Program-made: the position numbers and the translations under genes
NCBI RefSeq assembly: GCF_964204645.1
Contig: NC_134027.1
Coordinates: 7,304,485-7,368,484 of the forward strand
DNA length: 64,000 bases
Source: Tubulanus polymorphus
Lineage: Eukaryota; Nemertea; Palaeonemertea; Tubulaniformes; Tubulanidae
Direction of reading: 5' to 3'
Shown: in pieces, positions 30,040 to 38,420 of the stretch
Layout of the letters: each line of letters begins with the position of its first letter
How positions within the stretch are numbered: position 1 is the stretch's first letter
The notes under the pieces: model-generated
What the model was told of the DNA's origin: nothing
Seen by the model: the letters and a program-made list of their open reading frames with translations, nothing else
Database searches by the model: none

Positions 30040-31317
30040 ATGAGTGGGAGTTATATAAGTCCTTCTAAGATTTCTAGAATATCTAATGTTATTAAAGCAG
30101 AAAGATCACATCATATAATTACTCATAACCCTTCTTATATTAATCCCGATGAAACTTTATATGTTAGAATTCCTCGATTAACACAAAATACTTTTTATAT
30201 TCCAAATAGTATTTATCTATCAGCTGATATAAAAGTAACTGGTCATGATAATAATTATGTTGTTGATAATGTTGGGAGATATTTGATTAAAAAATTAACT
30301 ATAAAGATTGGTCCAGAAACAGTTTTCTCATTAGATGATTATAATTTATTTATGCATTATAAAGATTTATGGTTAACTAAAGAAAATAGAAATAATATGA
30401 TATTTCAGGGTATTCAATCGGAAAACCATAATAAATTAAGATCAGGAGCTAATGACGCAATAGTAACTCGTGCCACAGATAATTTGATTAAAAAGATTAA
30501 TGGAAGCAAATATAAAATTCCATTAGACTTTGAATTGATAAATAATAATGCACCTTTATATAAATACGCAATTCAAGAAGATATTATATTTGAGATAACA
30601 TTTGCTCCTGTAAATGAAATTGTATTATCTAGCGTTGTTAAAGATATGGGTTATAAATTATCGAATATATGTTTAGAATATGACACAGTAACTAATGAAA
30701 ATATTGCTAGCACAATTCAAACTCAATACAATCAAGGATTTTCATTATTATATGATTATATTGATAAATTTAAAACTGTAACTATTAATGCAAATGATGA
30801 AATAATTTTTGAGAATATTAACTTCCCAAGAAGATCTATTAAAGGTATATTAATATTTTTTACCATTGCAACATATTCTAATGGTGCAATAAAGGTAGAT
30901 AATTATTATAATCCTGAAATAACAAAAGTAGAAATAACTATCGAAGGAATAGCAAATAAAATATTTTGTCAAGGAATGAGAATGATAGATCAGTGGCCAG
31001 AAATTAGAAAACATTTTATGAATGAAAAAGTAAAATCATCTGAAAATTGTGATATTAATCAAATTGATTATTATACCGGTAATAAATATGCATTATGGTT
31101 AGATTTTAGAACAACAGAGGATAATCCATTACATGGTTCTGGGAAAAAACTACAGAACACTAAAGATGGAATACAATTATTCATGGCAAAGAAAAGAGGA
31201 GACAAAAATTTCCAAATGCACATTTATATTATATCTGACGCACAATTAAATATTGTAAATTCACAATTAGATAGTATTCAATATAAGAAATATAAAGTTA
31301 AAATTAAGGATATATAA
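30040..31317 (+). CDS. MCP: Major capsid protein, double jelly-roll
   Basis: 425 residues, fully open. Forms the hexon-like trimers of the icosahedral shell. Family hallmarks are the N-terminal strand region (LYVRIPRLTQNTFYIPNSIY), the first jelly-roll segment with NVGRYLIKKLTIKIGPETVF, a middle block PLDFELINNNAPLYKYAI, and the conserved C-terminal block with LWLDFRTTEDNPLHGSG and IQLFMAKKRG. Length and block order fit Polinton/adintovirus capsid proteins. The ATG follows TTTTTTTGTTAAATAAATG. The stop codon TAA at 31315 lies inside the next gene's start box, so MCP, integrase and ATPase are packed without spacers. It shows no breaks, in contrast to the polymerase. Confidence 0.85.
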   Translation: MSGSYISPSKISRISNVIKAERSHHIITHNPSYINPDETLYVRIPRLTQNTFYIPNSIYLSADIKVTGHDNNYVVDNVGRYLIKKLTIKIGPETVFSLDDYNLFMHYKDLWLTKENRNNMIFQGIQSENHNKLRSGANDAIVTRATDNLIKKINGSKYKIPLDFELINNNAPLYKYAIQEDIIFEITFAPVNEIVLSSVVKDMGYKLSNICLEYDTVTNENIASTIQTQYNQGFSLLYDYIDKFKTVTINANDEIIFENINFPRRSIKGILIFFTIATYSNGAIKVDNYYNPEITKVEITIEGIANKIFCQGMRMIDQWPEIRKHFMNEKVKSSENCDINQIDYYTGNKYALWLDFRTTEDNPLHGSGKKLQNTKDGIQLFMAKKRGDKNFQMHIYIISDAQLNIVNSQLDSIQYKKYKVKIKDI

Positions 31318-31320
31318 ATG
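31309..31320 (+). promoter_or_regulatory. Start box fused with the MCP stop codon
   Basis: GATATATAAATG: the TAA of the box is the capsid stop and the ATG starts integrase. The same fusion occurs at 32419-32431 between integrase and ATPase, where the box again supplies both codons. No T-tract is seen here. Confidence 0.5.
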
Positions 31321-32428
31321 GGTGGTAAAAAAACTCCTAATACTAAAGAACAATATTTAAGCAATTTATATTACAACCCTGAGAGTACCAAAAATATATG
31401 GCGTCAAGTAAAACAAGATAAATTAGATAAGATAATCCCACAAAATTTAGTTAAATATAAAGATATAAATGAATTTATGTTAGAACAACCAACATATACA
31501 ACACATAAAAAAATTGTTAGAAAATATAAAACTCGTAAAACTATGGTAAGTTATGTAGATCAACAGTGGCAAGGAGATTTAATTGATATGAAAAATGTTA
31601 AGAAAGATAATGATGATTATTGGTGGTTATTGAATATAATTGATATTTTTAGTCGTTATGTATGGAGCTTCCCACTTTATAGAAAAGATGCTGTACCAAC
31701 ATCAAATATTTTAAGAAAATTTCTTTCGGATGATAAAACTAAAACCAGAAAAAATACAATTTGATGATGGAAAAGAGTTTGATAATTCACTTGTTCATGA
31801 ACTCTTAGATAATCATAATATTAAATATTTTTCAACAAAATCGGATAAAAAAGCAGCAGTTGTTGAACGATTTAATAGAACATTAAGAACAAGAATGTGG
31901 AAATATTTTACAGCAAATAATACTTTTAAATGGTTTGATGTTTTACCAAAATTGACAGAAGGATATAATAATTCTTATCATTCTTCTATTGGAATGAAAC
32001 CTATTGATGCTAGAAAACCTGAAAATGCTGAAATTGTTTGGAATAATTTATATGGAGCATTTCTTGTAAATGATTTTGGTGAACCTAAATTTAAAGTTGG
32101 TCAAAATGTTAGAATTTCTAAGTATAAAAAGATATTTGACAAAGGATACGATCGAAATTTTACTAGAGAAATATATAAAATAAAAAAGGTAATAACAACA
32201 AAACCATATGTCTATAAATTAGAAGATTTAAATGGTGAAGAAGTTGATGGGTATTTTTATGAAGAAGAATTAAGTTTAACTACTGAAAATCTAGAACAAG
32301 AATATAAAATTGAAAAAGTATTAACAACAAAAACTATTAAAAGAAAAAAATATTCTTTAGTAAAATGGGTTGGATGGCCAGATAAATTCAATGAATGGAT
32401 ATTATCAAGTAAAATTAAAAATATATAA
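31318..32428 (+). pseudogene. INT: Retroviral-type integrase with chromodomain (one frameshift)
   Basis: Inserts the element using DDE chemistry. The first segment (31318 to about 31740) carries QWQGDLIDM with the first catalytic Asp, then WWLLNIIDIFSRYVWSFPL. After a frameshift near 31735-31745 (context GATAAAACTAAAACC) the second frame continues with IQFDDGKEF (second Asp), AAVVERFNRTLRTRMW (Glu, about 35 residues later) and YNNSYHSSIGMKPIDA. A C-terminal chromodomain (residues YKIEKVLTTK...YSLVKWVGWPDKFNEW) follows. The frames overlap by about 35 nt around a run of A residues. A simple indel is the likeliest reading; ribosomal frameshifting is possible but unsupported. Confidence 0.9.
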
Positions 32429-33037
32429 ATGAATAAGGAATTATTTATATTTGAGCCTTATAATATGTTAATTTCTGGTGTAACAAATTGTGGAAAAACT
32501 TATTTTATATTAAATTTATTAGAAACTGTTTATAAAAACTTTTTTGATAATATAGTATTATTTTGTCCAACATATGAATTTAATCAAACTTATGATAGAA
32601 ATATTACTAGAAATAATGAATTTATTATATTAGATCCTAAAACAGTAAAAGAAAATTTAGATAATTGTATTAAAATAGCAATAGATATTTATAAAGGATC
32701 AAATACATTATTCATTATAGATGATTGTGCAAATTTACATGATTCAAAAATTAGAGAGAGTGAGTTATGTTATTTAGCTTTTTCTGGCAGACATTTTGGG
32801 ATAACAACTTGGATTTTAAATCAAAAATATAATTCAATTGTTAAAGACTTTAGAGAAAACATTAGATTTCTAGTTTTATTCTACAATAAAGATAGAAAAT
32901 TGATGAAAAATGCACTTGAGGAAAATGATATAATTCCACATGATTTACATAATGAATATATGGATAAGTTGAAAAATATTAAAAGATCAAAATTACTATT
33001 TAGATTACAACACCCATTTAAATATGAATTTATTTAA
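32429..33037 (+). CDS. ATP: A32/FtsK-HerA-type DNA-packaging ATPase
   Basis: 202 residues, intact, a typical length for Polinton packaging ATPases, which pump genome DNA into the preformed capsid. Walker A is GVTNCGKT (about residues 16-23), Walker B is TLFIIDDC (about residues 94-101), followed by SGRHFGITTWILNQKYNSI, the arginine/sensor region characteristic of this family, and FLVLFYNKDRKLMKNAL. The start codon follows directly on the integrase stop within AATATATAAATG. Immediately downstream is the tandem-repeat block. Confidence 0.9.
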   Translation: MNKELFIFEPYNMLISGVTNCGKTYFILNLLETVYKNFFDNIVLFCPTYEFNQTYDRNITRNNEFIILDPKTVKENLDNCIKIAIDIYKGSNTLFIIDDCANLHDSKIRESELCYLAFSGRHFGITTWILNQKYNSIVKDFRENIRFLVLFYNKDRKLMKNALEENDIIPHDLHNEYMDKLKNIKRSKLLFRLQHPFKYEFI

Positions 33038-33039
33038 AT

Positions 33040-33325
33040 TCAACAAGCTTGTTAATCTATTACATATTTAGTTAAATTCTAGTTGAATTCTAGTTAGTAG
33101 TAGTTGGAACAAAAATCAACTAGATTTAACAATATTTTAACTAGCTTGTTAATCTAGTATATTTTTAGTTACATTCTAGTTGAATTCTAGTTATTAGTAG
33201 TTGGAACAAAAATCAACTAGATTTAACAAGAAATAAATAAAAACAACAATATTTCAACTAGCTTGTTAATCTAGTTGAATTCTAGTTGCATTCTAGTTGA
33301 ATTCTAGTTGCAACAACACAACTGA
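33040..33325. repeat. Internal tandem/inverted repeat block of the Polinton
   Basis: About two and a half copies of a roughly 105-bp unit with CTTGTTAATCTAGT, TTGAATTCTAGTT, GTAGTTGGAACAAAAATCAA and CTAGATTTAACAA. CTTGTTAATCTAGTT is also the near reverse complement of AACTAGATTTAACAA, so each unit can form a hairpin. The last part decays to short GTTGAATTCTAGTTGCATTC repeats. It is the only sizeable non-coding block inside the plus-strand gene array. A terminator, replication or packaging role is possible but unproven. Confidence 0.8.
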
Positions 33326-33341
33326 TTTATTTGTTATATAA

Positions 33342-33947
33342 ATGGGAGGTGAAAAGAAAATAAAATCTAAAAATGGTGATGTTCCAATTGAAAAAACTTT
33401 AGATGATTTAGGAATAACAGAAAACAAATTAATTCCAGATGATGGTGTTTTAAATAATGTTACAACAAATACTAATTATGAATATTATCTTTATTGTAAA
33501 CATCAATTAGAAATATTAATAGCATCTGGAAAATGTAAAAATTTTGTCGGTAAAAATTTAACTTATAATGAATTAGATACAATGAAATCAGATGAAATTA
33601 TTAGATTATTTAAGATTTATGAAACTGCGAGAACAGCTAGAATAAATGACGCGATATCAGAAAATGTAGTAAAAGGTTATAGTAAATTATGTAATTATAT
33701 GCTGCCAATTCAAGATGAAAATAGATTATATGCTGATTTAAAAAATGATTATTTAGTTATGACCGAATTAAATAAATGGATTGGATATTTATCATTTCAA
33801 TTAGGTGGATTTATGACATTATTATCAACTGGGGTTATAACATTTTCAAATATTGAAAGTAAAAATATTTCTATAATAAATGAACAAGGTGGAAGAAGTG
33901 AAGGAATTAACTGTAAAGAAAAAACCGAGATCACAGAAACAAATTGA
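33342..33947 (+). CDS. Polinton protein, 201 residues, unknown
   Basis: Open frame starting in TTTGTTATATAAATG. A predominantly helical Asn/Lys-rich protein with ELDTMKSDEIIRLFKIYETA in the middle and a moderately hydrophobic stretch near residues 158-180 (YLSFQLGGFMTLLSTGVITF). Its last about 22 codons overlap the next small gene in another frame. No domain is recognised. It may be a late accessory protein. Confidence 0.55.
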   Translation: MGGEKKIKSKNGDVPIEKTLDDLGITENKLIPDDGVLNNVTTNTNYEYYLYCKHQLEILIASGKCKNFVGKNLTYNELDTMKSDEIIRLFKIYETARTARINDAISENVVKGYSKLCNYMLPIQDENRLYADLKNDYLVMTELNKWIGYLSFQLGGFMTLLSTGVITFSNIESKNISIINEQGGRSEGINCKEKTEITETN

Positions 33948-34247
33948 ATGGTCTCGGCAATTAGGAATTAAATCACAAGAATATAAAAAAGCTGTAAAAG
34001 AAAAATAAGTAATAAAAATGTTAATAAAAATGGTGAAAATATTGTTATTTCTACTCCTTCTAATGATAGAATATTTGATAAATGTCTATATTTTACAGTT
34101 GGATTTGTAATTGTATTCATTTTGATTGGGTGTAATTGGTATAAGAAATCAAATAAAATTCATGATATTAATAATTCTGAAACAACTGCTATCAAAAATG
34201 AAAATAATTCTGAAATTCCAAAATTGACAATAAAAAAAATGGATTAA
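33880..34247 (+). pseudogene. Small basic-plus-membrane Polinton protein (frameshifted)
   Basis: The first part (33880-34008, 42 residues) is basic: VKKKPRSQKQIEWSRQLG then SQEYKKAVKEK, a pattern recurring in small Polinton proteins. A second frame without its own ATG starts at the same place and runs to the stop at 34245 with a single membrane segment (LYFTVGFVIVFILIGCNWYK) and a polar tail. I infer one protein with a break near 34003-34010 in an A-rich run, of basic N-terminus then membrane anchor. The overlap with the preceding gene makes the start somewhat uncertain. Confidence 0.45.
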
Positions 34248-34316
34248 TATTTTAGAAAAAAAGCAAAAAAAATAATTTTTTTAATTAATTGAATATTAAT
34301 TGAATATCACCATGTG

Positions 34317-34332
34317 GGTGCCATACGGCACC
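34317..34332. terminator. Perfect 6-bp hairpin between convergent Polinton genes
   Basis: GGTGCC-ATAC-GGCACC lies in the about 190-bp spacer between the last plus-strand frame and the minus-strand terminal gene. It is unusually GC-rich for this element. A transcription-end or RNA-processing role is a guess from its position. Confidence 0.3.
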
Positions 34333-34435
34333 ATCTCACTACTTTTGTCTATCTATGCGGAGCAATTAAATTGTCCAGATAAGTCATTTCGGATTCTAGA
34401 TATTCATTATTTTTATTAATTTATTTTTTTAAAAT

Positions 34436-34762
34436 TTAATCAACAATTTCTAAATCATGATGGCCATCTTCATTTTTTCCATGATAGATTATTTTAAATC
34501 CTTCTAAATCTTTTAATTCCTCTGTACTCAATGAAACCCATTTATCAGGTAAAAATACTTTAAATTCTCGCGATGTACTAACATTACAGTAGCTTAAATT
34601 AGCTGATACTTTCTCTCCATATCTAGTATTTATCTTTTCTAATTTCAATATTTTATGTTCAATTTCTTTTGTAACTTCAACTCACTTTTTTATTTCAAAT
34701 TGTTTTTTTGCTGGTTTTATTCTGTTATTTATTGTTGCTAAGAATGCTTTTCTATCTCCCAT
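34436..34762 (-). pseudogene. Small terminal Polinton protein, possibly OB-fold/ssDNA-binding (one in-frame TGA)
   Basis: A minus-strand frame from the ATG at 34762, inside the start box CCTTATAAATG at the inner edge of the right TIR, to the stop at 34436: 108 codons interrupted by one TGA at 34682-34684. The part after the stop has LEKINTRYGEKVSANLSY, KVFLPDKWVSLSTEELKDLE and IIYHGKN. The layout (beta-strands, 'TRYG', 'VFLP') recalls short OB-fold single-strand-binding proteins found at the ends of such elements, but this is pattern memory. It mirrors the polymerase gene at the other TIR. Confidence 0.5.
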
Positions 34763-34847
34763 TTATAAGGAAAACAAATTACTTGTGGTGATGAGTGGTG
34801 TCTAGTACTCTAGTACTCTGGTATGAAAACGCCATCTTCTAATTACT
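34763..34847. repeat. Right terminal inverted repeat
   Basis: Inverse of the left TIR, ending CGCCATCTTCTAATTACT. It differs from the left copy mainly in the T-tract near the inner edge (CAAATTACTTGTGG side). Near-identity of the two TIRs suggests the insertion is not very old, which contrasts with the number of disruptions in the polymerase. Confidence 0.9.
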
Positions 34848-34853
34848 ATTAGG
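34848..34853 (+). repeat. Right target-site duplication (6 bp, ATTAGG)
   Basis: Pairs with ATAAGG at 18404-18409 with one mismatch. It is followed by AACTTTCATGATGATTCCTC, which continues the interrupted dispersed repeat. Confidence 0.7.
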
Positions 34854-36115
34854 AACTTTCATGATGATTCCTCCATTAAGATATTATTGTTGTATTATTA
34901 TTTGTTGTATTATTGCGAATAAAAGGATGTACATTTTCATCTCTCATGTTGAAACTTTTCAGTTGTTAAGTTTTATAGCAACAATTGCACTGTGGTGCTT
35001 TTCAGTGGTTCATAAAATACTGATTTAATTAAGGGCCTGTCTAAAATAGCAGCAGTTTCTTGATAACTTTAGGATACAGTGCTTTTGGTCAATTGTCCTA
35101 GCTTTGTTTTGATTATCGGTTTAACCGCGTCTGTGTGGGGCCTGTAATATCTGGACTCAAGGAATTTCTGATCTTTAGAGTTGTTATATCTACCTATCAA
35201 GTTGAATAATATAATAAGAAGTAACTGTAGCTTTGTCAGTCAAACCATATTTGTTTGAAGTTACGGTACTTGATTTATCTTGAATTGCCACGAAGAAAGA
35301 CCTATATTATAGTTTGCAGGGTTTGATCTAAGGAATAAATTCCACTTGACCTTGGGGCAAGCATATATGTAATATCTATTGAAGTGAAGTGTTAATTAGT
35401 AGATTGTGCTAGCTATATTCAAATTGACAGGTGAAAAACTCTATCTTGTTGATTGCATATAAGAGGATACCTCCAAAATACTTTGTATAAATGTAACATG
35501 TGAGAAAATAACCAATTTGATCATGTCTGAGCAAAGGTGGCAAGACTCTAGTTATCTTGTTAAATAAAGTTTATGAAAATTAAATCAAATGTTTAGTTAA
35601 TCATAAGCTTTCCAGTTTAAATTTGTATTTTTATCTCTGATTTTCAATTTTTTATGTTGGAGACTTTTTTTAAAATACAGGTCATCTTTTTGTAAATGAG
35701 GCACTTCCTCAAGTACATAAATACGTCATTTAGGTATAATTGTTGTTGTGGGATAAAACGACATGTTCATGTCAATTGAACCATTACATGAGTGAAACTC
35801 TCGTTTACGCCTATGGTGGTTGGACAAAAGTTGCTTTTTAAAGTCCACGTGTTTGATGAGCTTACATTATAATTCCTCGAGCACTCCTGGCATTTTCTAT
35901 AATTGTTGTACGAGAATAAATATGATTGATTTTAAAATTTGTCATTCGTTTAGTTAAGTTTGATATAGCAAATCCTGGATTGAGACCTAAATCGCTTAAG
36001 ATAAACTGAATTAATGAAGAAATGAAATCGATTTAAGAGTTAAACCTTTTATGAAACTCATGTGTTCTACTTCTTTTTTTCAACCGAAAAAAATAATCCC
36101 ACCACCAACTGGTCT
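34854..36115 (+). repeat. Dispersed repeat copy 2, right part
   Basis: Continues copy 2 after the Polinton with the same ordered blocks as about 6100-7715 of copy 1 (for example TTGTCCTAGCTTTGTTTTGA, AAAATACTTTGTATAAATGT, AATTCCTCGAGCACTCC, TTTTTTTCAACC...AATCCCACCAC). No coding capacity. Confidence 0.65.
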
Positions 36116-36523
36116 GCCGACAAGCTTTAGATGCGATTATATCGACAGCACAAAACCATACGTTCCGACACTGCACATTACGCTGGGCCCGTTGACAGTT
36201 GTTAACGTTGTAACTCGATAGTTGTAACTCGCAACTGGCAACTACTAAAGCAACTGGCAGTGTCGTCTCAGGGCTTCCATACTATTAACCGATGTAACCA
36301 CCCTCGCTTGCCAGGGGTCCAGTATCACTCCCGAACTCGCTTCCACCAGTTTGGGGAACAGCTTTAGCGTAGTGGGTTCGAATCCCTTGACGGGTGAAGA
36401 TGGATGTAACCGTTATTGAAGTTATTTTGAATTTGAATTTGAGTGTCCAATAATCGGTTACATTGACGTCCAAGGTTAGTGTGGATTCCACAATCAATTC
36501 AATACTTTTTTATATTGTTGGCG
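36116..36523. other. ALG13 upstream region with a tRNA-like B box
   Basis: No protein gene. Near 36368-36380 GGTTCGAATCC matches a Pol III B-box, in a stretch that folds poorly as a tRNA, so it is at most a SINE remnant. AGTTGTAACTCGCAACTGGC-type short inverted repeats occur at 36195-36260. Confidence 0.35.
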
Positions 36524-38297
36524 ATGACCGAGAAAACTGTATTTGTTACTGTTGGAACGACCAGTTTTGATAGGCTTGTCAAGACAGTGTGTAGTTCAGA
36601 TATATGTCAGGTAAATAGAATAAGAATTGAGTTGATGAATAACCAGAATCGTGCTCGTGGTGGGGCCGGAGACAATGTGTCACAGCACTTCTTCTCACTC
36701 AATCTCATAGTCATAGGTTCACTTCAAAAACAAAATGGCGGCTTTTTCAACCGCGCTTACGGTTCAGTGGTCCTAGAGATTTGGTCTAGAGGGTCCAGAG
36801 AAGATTAAGCTATGCATTATGATATAAGGTCGGGGAAGTAACTAAGTTTACAGTGTGCGCAGCTGGCATTGATGGCTCCTATAGGACTAGGTGGTTTTTC
36901 GGTAAAAGTGCAGATCCGCACCTCTCGTAAATGGTTCAATCAATTTGAATTACATTAAATATCACTCATTTAGACTCAAAATGTCATCAGCAGTTCAGTA
37001 CACTGGTTTATTTTATGGTATCTTTACTAGAAAGTAGATTTCTAGCCTGGATTTTGTCTCGAGATCGTCATGATTTTTGAACCAGATGCCATATTGGATG
37101 GGTCAATCTAAAGTGAAGATTTGTTAAGAATATTTGCTGAAACGATGGTTCATAACCCACTCAATTTGAGGAAGAAAAGTATAAATTTCTTGTTAATCTC
37201 AACAATGATATCTGACAATTTGGTTAGCATTAAGTACCCCAGTGACAGTTGACAGAAATTTGATTAGTTTTATGCACTGATTACCCTCACATCGTTTCAG
37301 TAATTATTTAAGACAAATCTTCACTTTAGATTTCCCTATCCAATATGGCGTCCTATTTAAAGATCGTCACGATTCTGAGATAAAACCGGGCCAAAAATCT
37401 GCTTTCTAGTAGAGATATCATAAAATAAATCACTGCATTGGATTCTGTGAGACATTCTGAAGTTAGAACAGTGATTTATAATTCAGTAGATTGCGTCAGT
37501 CACAAGAGGTGCAGATCTGTACTTTTACCGGTTATTCATATTTTGCAATACATACTAAATCATTATATTGCTATATGAATACATTACATCCACATAGCAT
37601 CAAAAGTTTAGAAACTAACCCTGTATAAATAAAGGAGAAAAATGGAGTGAAGAAAATGAAATACTGGCAGCTTAAGAAATCTTTTTTCAGATATTGAAGT
37701 CTCTTGGTTACACTAAAGAAGTTCTTCAAATTGGCAGGGGCACTTATGAGCCAAAATCGTCCATTGAGGAGGATTTCAGCTTGCAGTTCTTCAGATATAA
37801 AGATTCGATCAAAGCTGATATTGAGAACGCAAGTTTGGTTATAAGCCATGCTGGTATGTTAGATGCATCTTCGGTGTACCCTTTACTATCACTCTGAACC
37901 CAAACCTAAATATAACATCATAATGTATAATATTACACAGGTGCTGGAAGTGTTCTAGAGACATTAGAGGCTGGTAAACATATGATCGTCGTCATCAATG
38001 AGGAATTAATGAACAACCATCAATTAGAATTAGCAAATCAGATGTACAAAGATGGCCACTTATACTACTGCACCTGTAGGTTAGTTAAGATTGAAGTTTA
38101 AAACTCCTTTAAAATCACACGGCATACACAGAAATGTCATTTTCAATGAATTTGTTTGATTATGATTGATAACTCTTTGCAGTGAACTGGGTGATCTGAT
38201 GAAATCTATGGATTTAAGTCAGCTAAAGCCATTGAAACCTGGTAAACCAGAATTGTTCGGCAAATTTTTGAATAACTTGATGGGAGTAGATTCATAA
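36524..38297 (+). CDS. ALG13: UDP-GlcNAc transferase catalytic subunit ALG13 (4 exons)
   Basis: Catalytic half of the ALG13-ALG14 complex that adds the second GlcNAc to dolichol-PP-GlcNAc on the cytosolic ER face, in N-glycan synthesis. Exons are 36524-36610, 37691-37853, 37941-38079 and 38183-38297, all with GT/AG ends and matching phases, giving 167 residues, the usual length of the short catalytic form. Motifs are [16 protein letters not shown] at the N-terminus, [30 protein letters not shown] across exons 2/3 (the nucleotide-sugar loop) and [20 protein letters not shown]. An upstream in-frame ATG at 36479 would add 15 hydrophobic residues; I prefer 36524 because the family starts just before this point. 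The first intron holds a foldback element. Confidence 0.9.
36897..37540. mobile_element. Foldback/MITE element in ALG13 intron 1
   Basis: Arms are nearly symmetric along their whole length. CGGTAAAAGTGCAGATCCGC at the left pairs with GTGCAGATCTGTACTTTTACCG at the right ends, and further in CAGCAGTTCAGT, TGGTATCTTTACTAGAAAG, GATCGTCATGAT and CCATATTGGATGGG all have inverted counterparts at 37320-37450. No frame for a transposase. It does not disturb splice sites. Confidence 0.75.
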
Positions 38298-38420
38298 TTG
38301 TCTTTAGGTAAATAATAATAATTTGGTTTTTCTTGTGAATTATTTTCTAACGGATGATTGAAACAGATTGAATTGTGATATTATTTTTTATCATTTAAGG
38401 AAATCATTTTGTGTATAAAA

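Larger units (their letters stand above)
18410..34847. mobile_element. Complete Maverick/Polinton (endogenous virus-like element), 16,438 bp
   Basis: Bounded by inverted repeats beginning AG, with 6-bp target duplications outside. Contains protein-primed DNA polymerase B, retroviral-type integrase, A32-type ATPase, double jelly-roll capsid protein and penton-like protein, the defining Polinton set. Base composition is much more AT-rich than the flanks. The polymerase is at the left end on plus; two genes are on minus in the left third; virion genes, integrase and ATPase run plus; a final small gene is on minus at the right end. No adenoviral-type cysteine protease was found. The copy is partly decayed: stops and a frameshift in polymerase, and frameshifts in penton, integrase and two other genes. 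The capsid and ATPase are open. Confidence 0.95.

Noticed and set aside
36300-36395. tRNA gene suggested by GGTTCGAATCC
   Set aside because: The T-loop motif is there and a partial acceptor stem can be drawn, but D and anticodon arms do not form; at most a SINE remnant.
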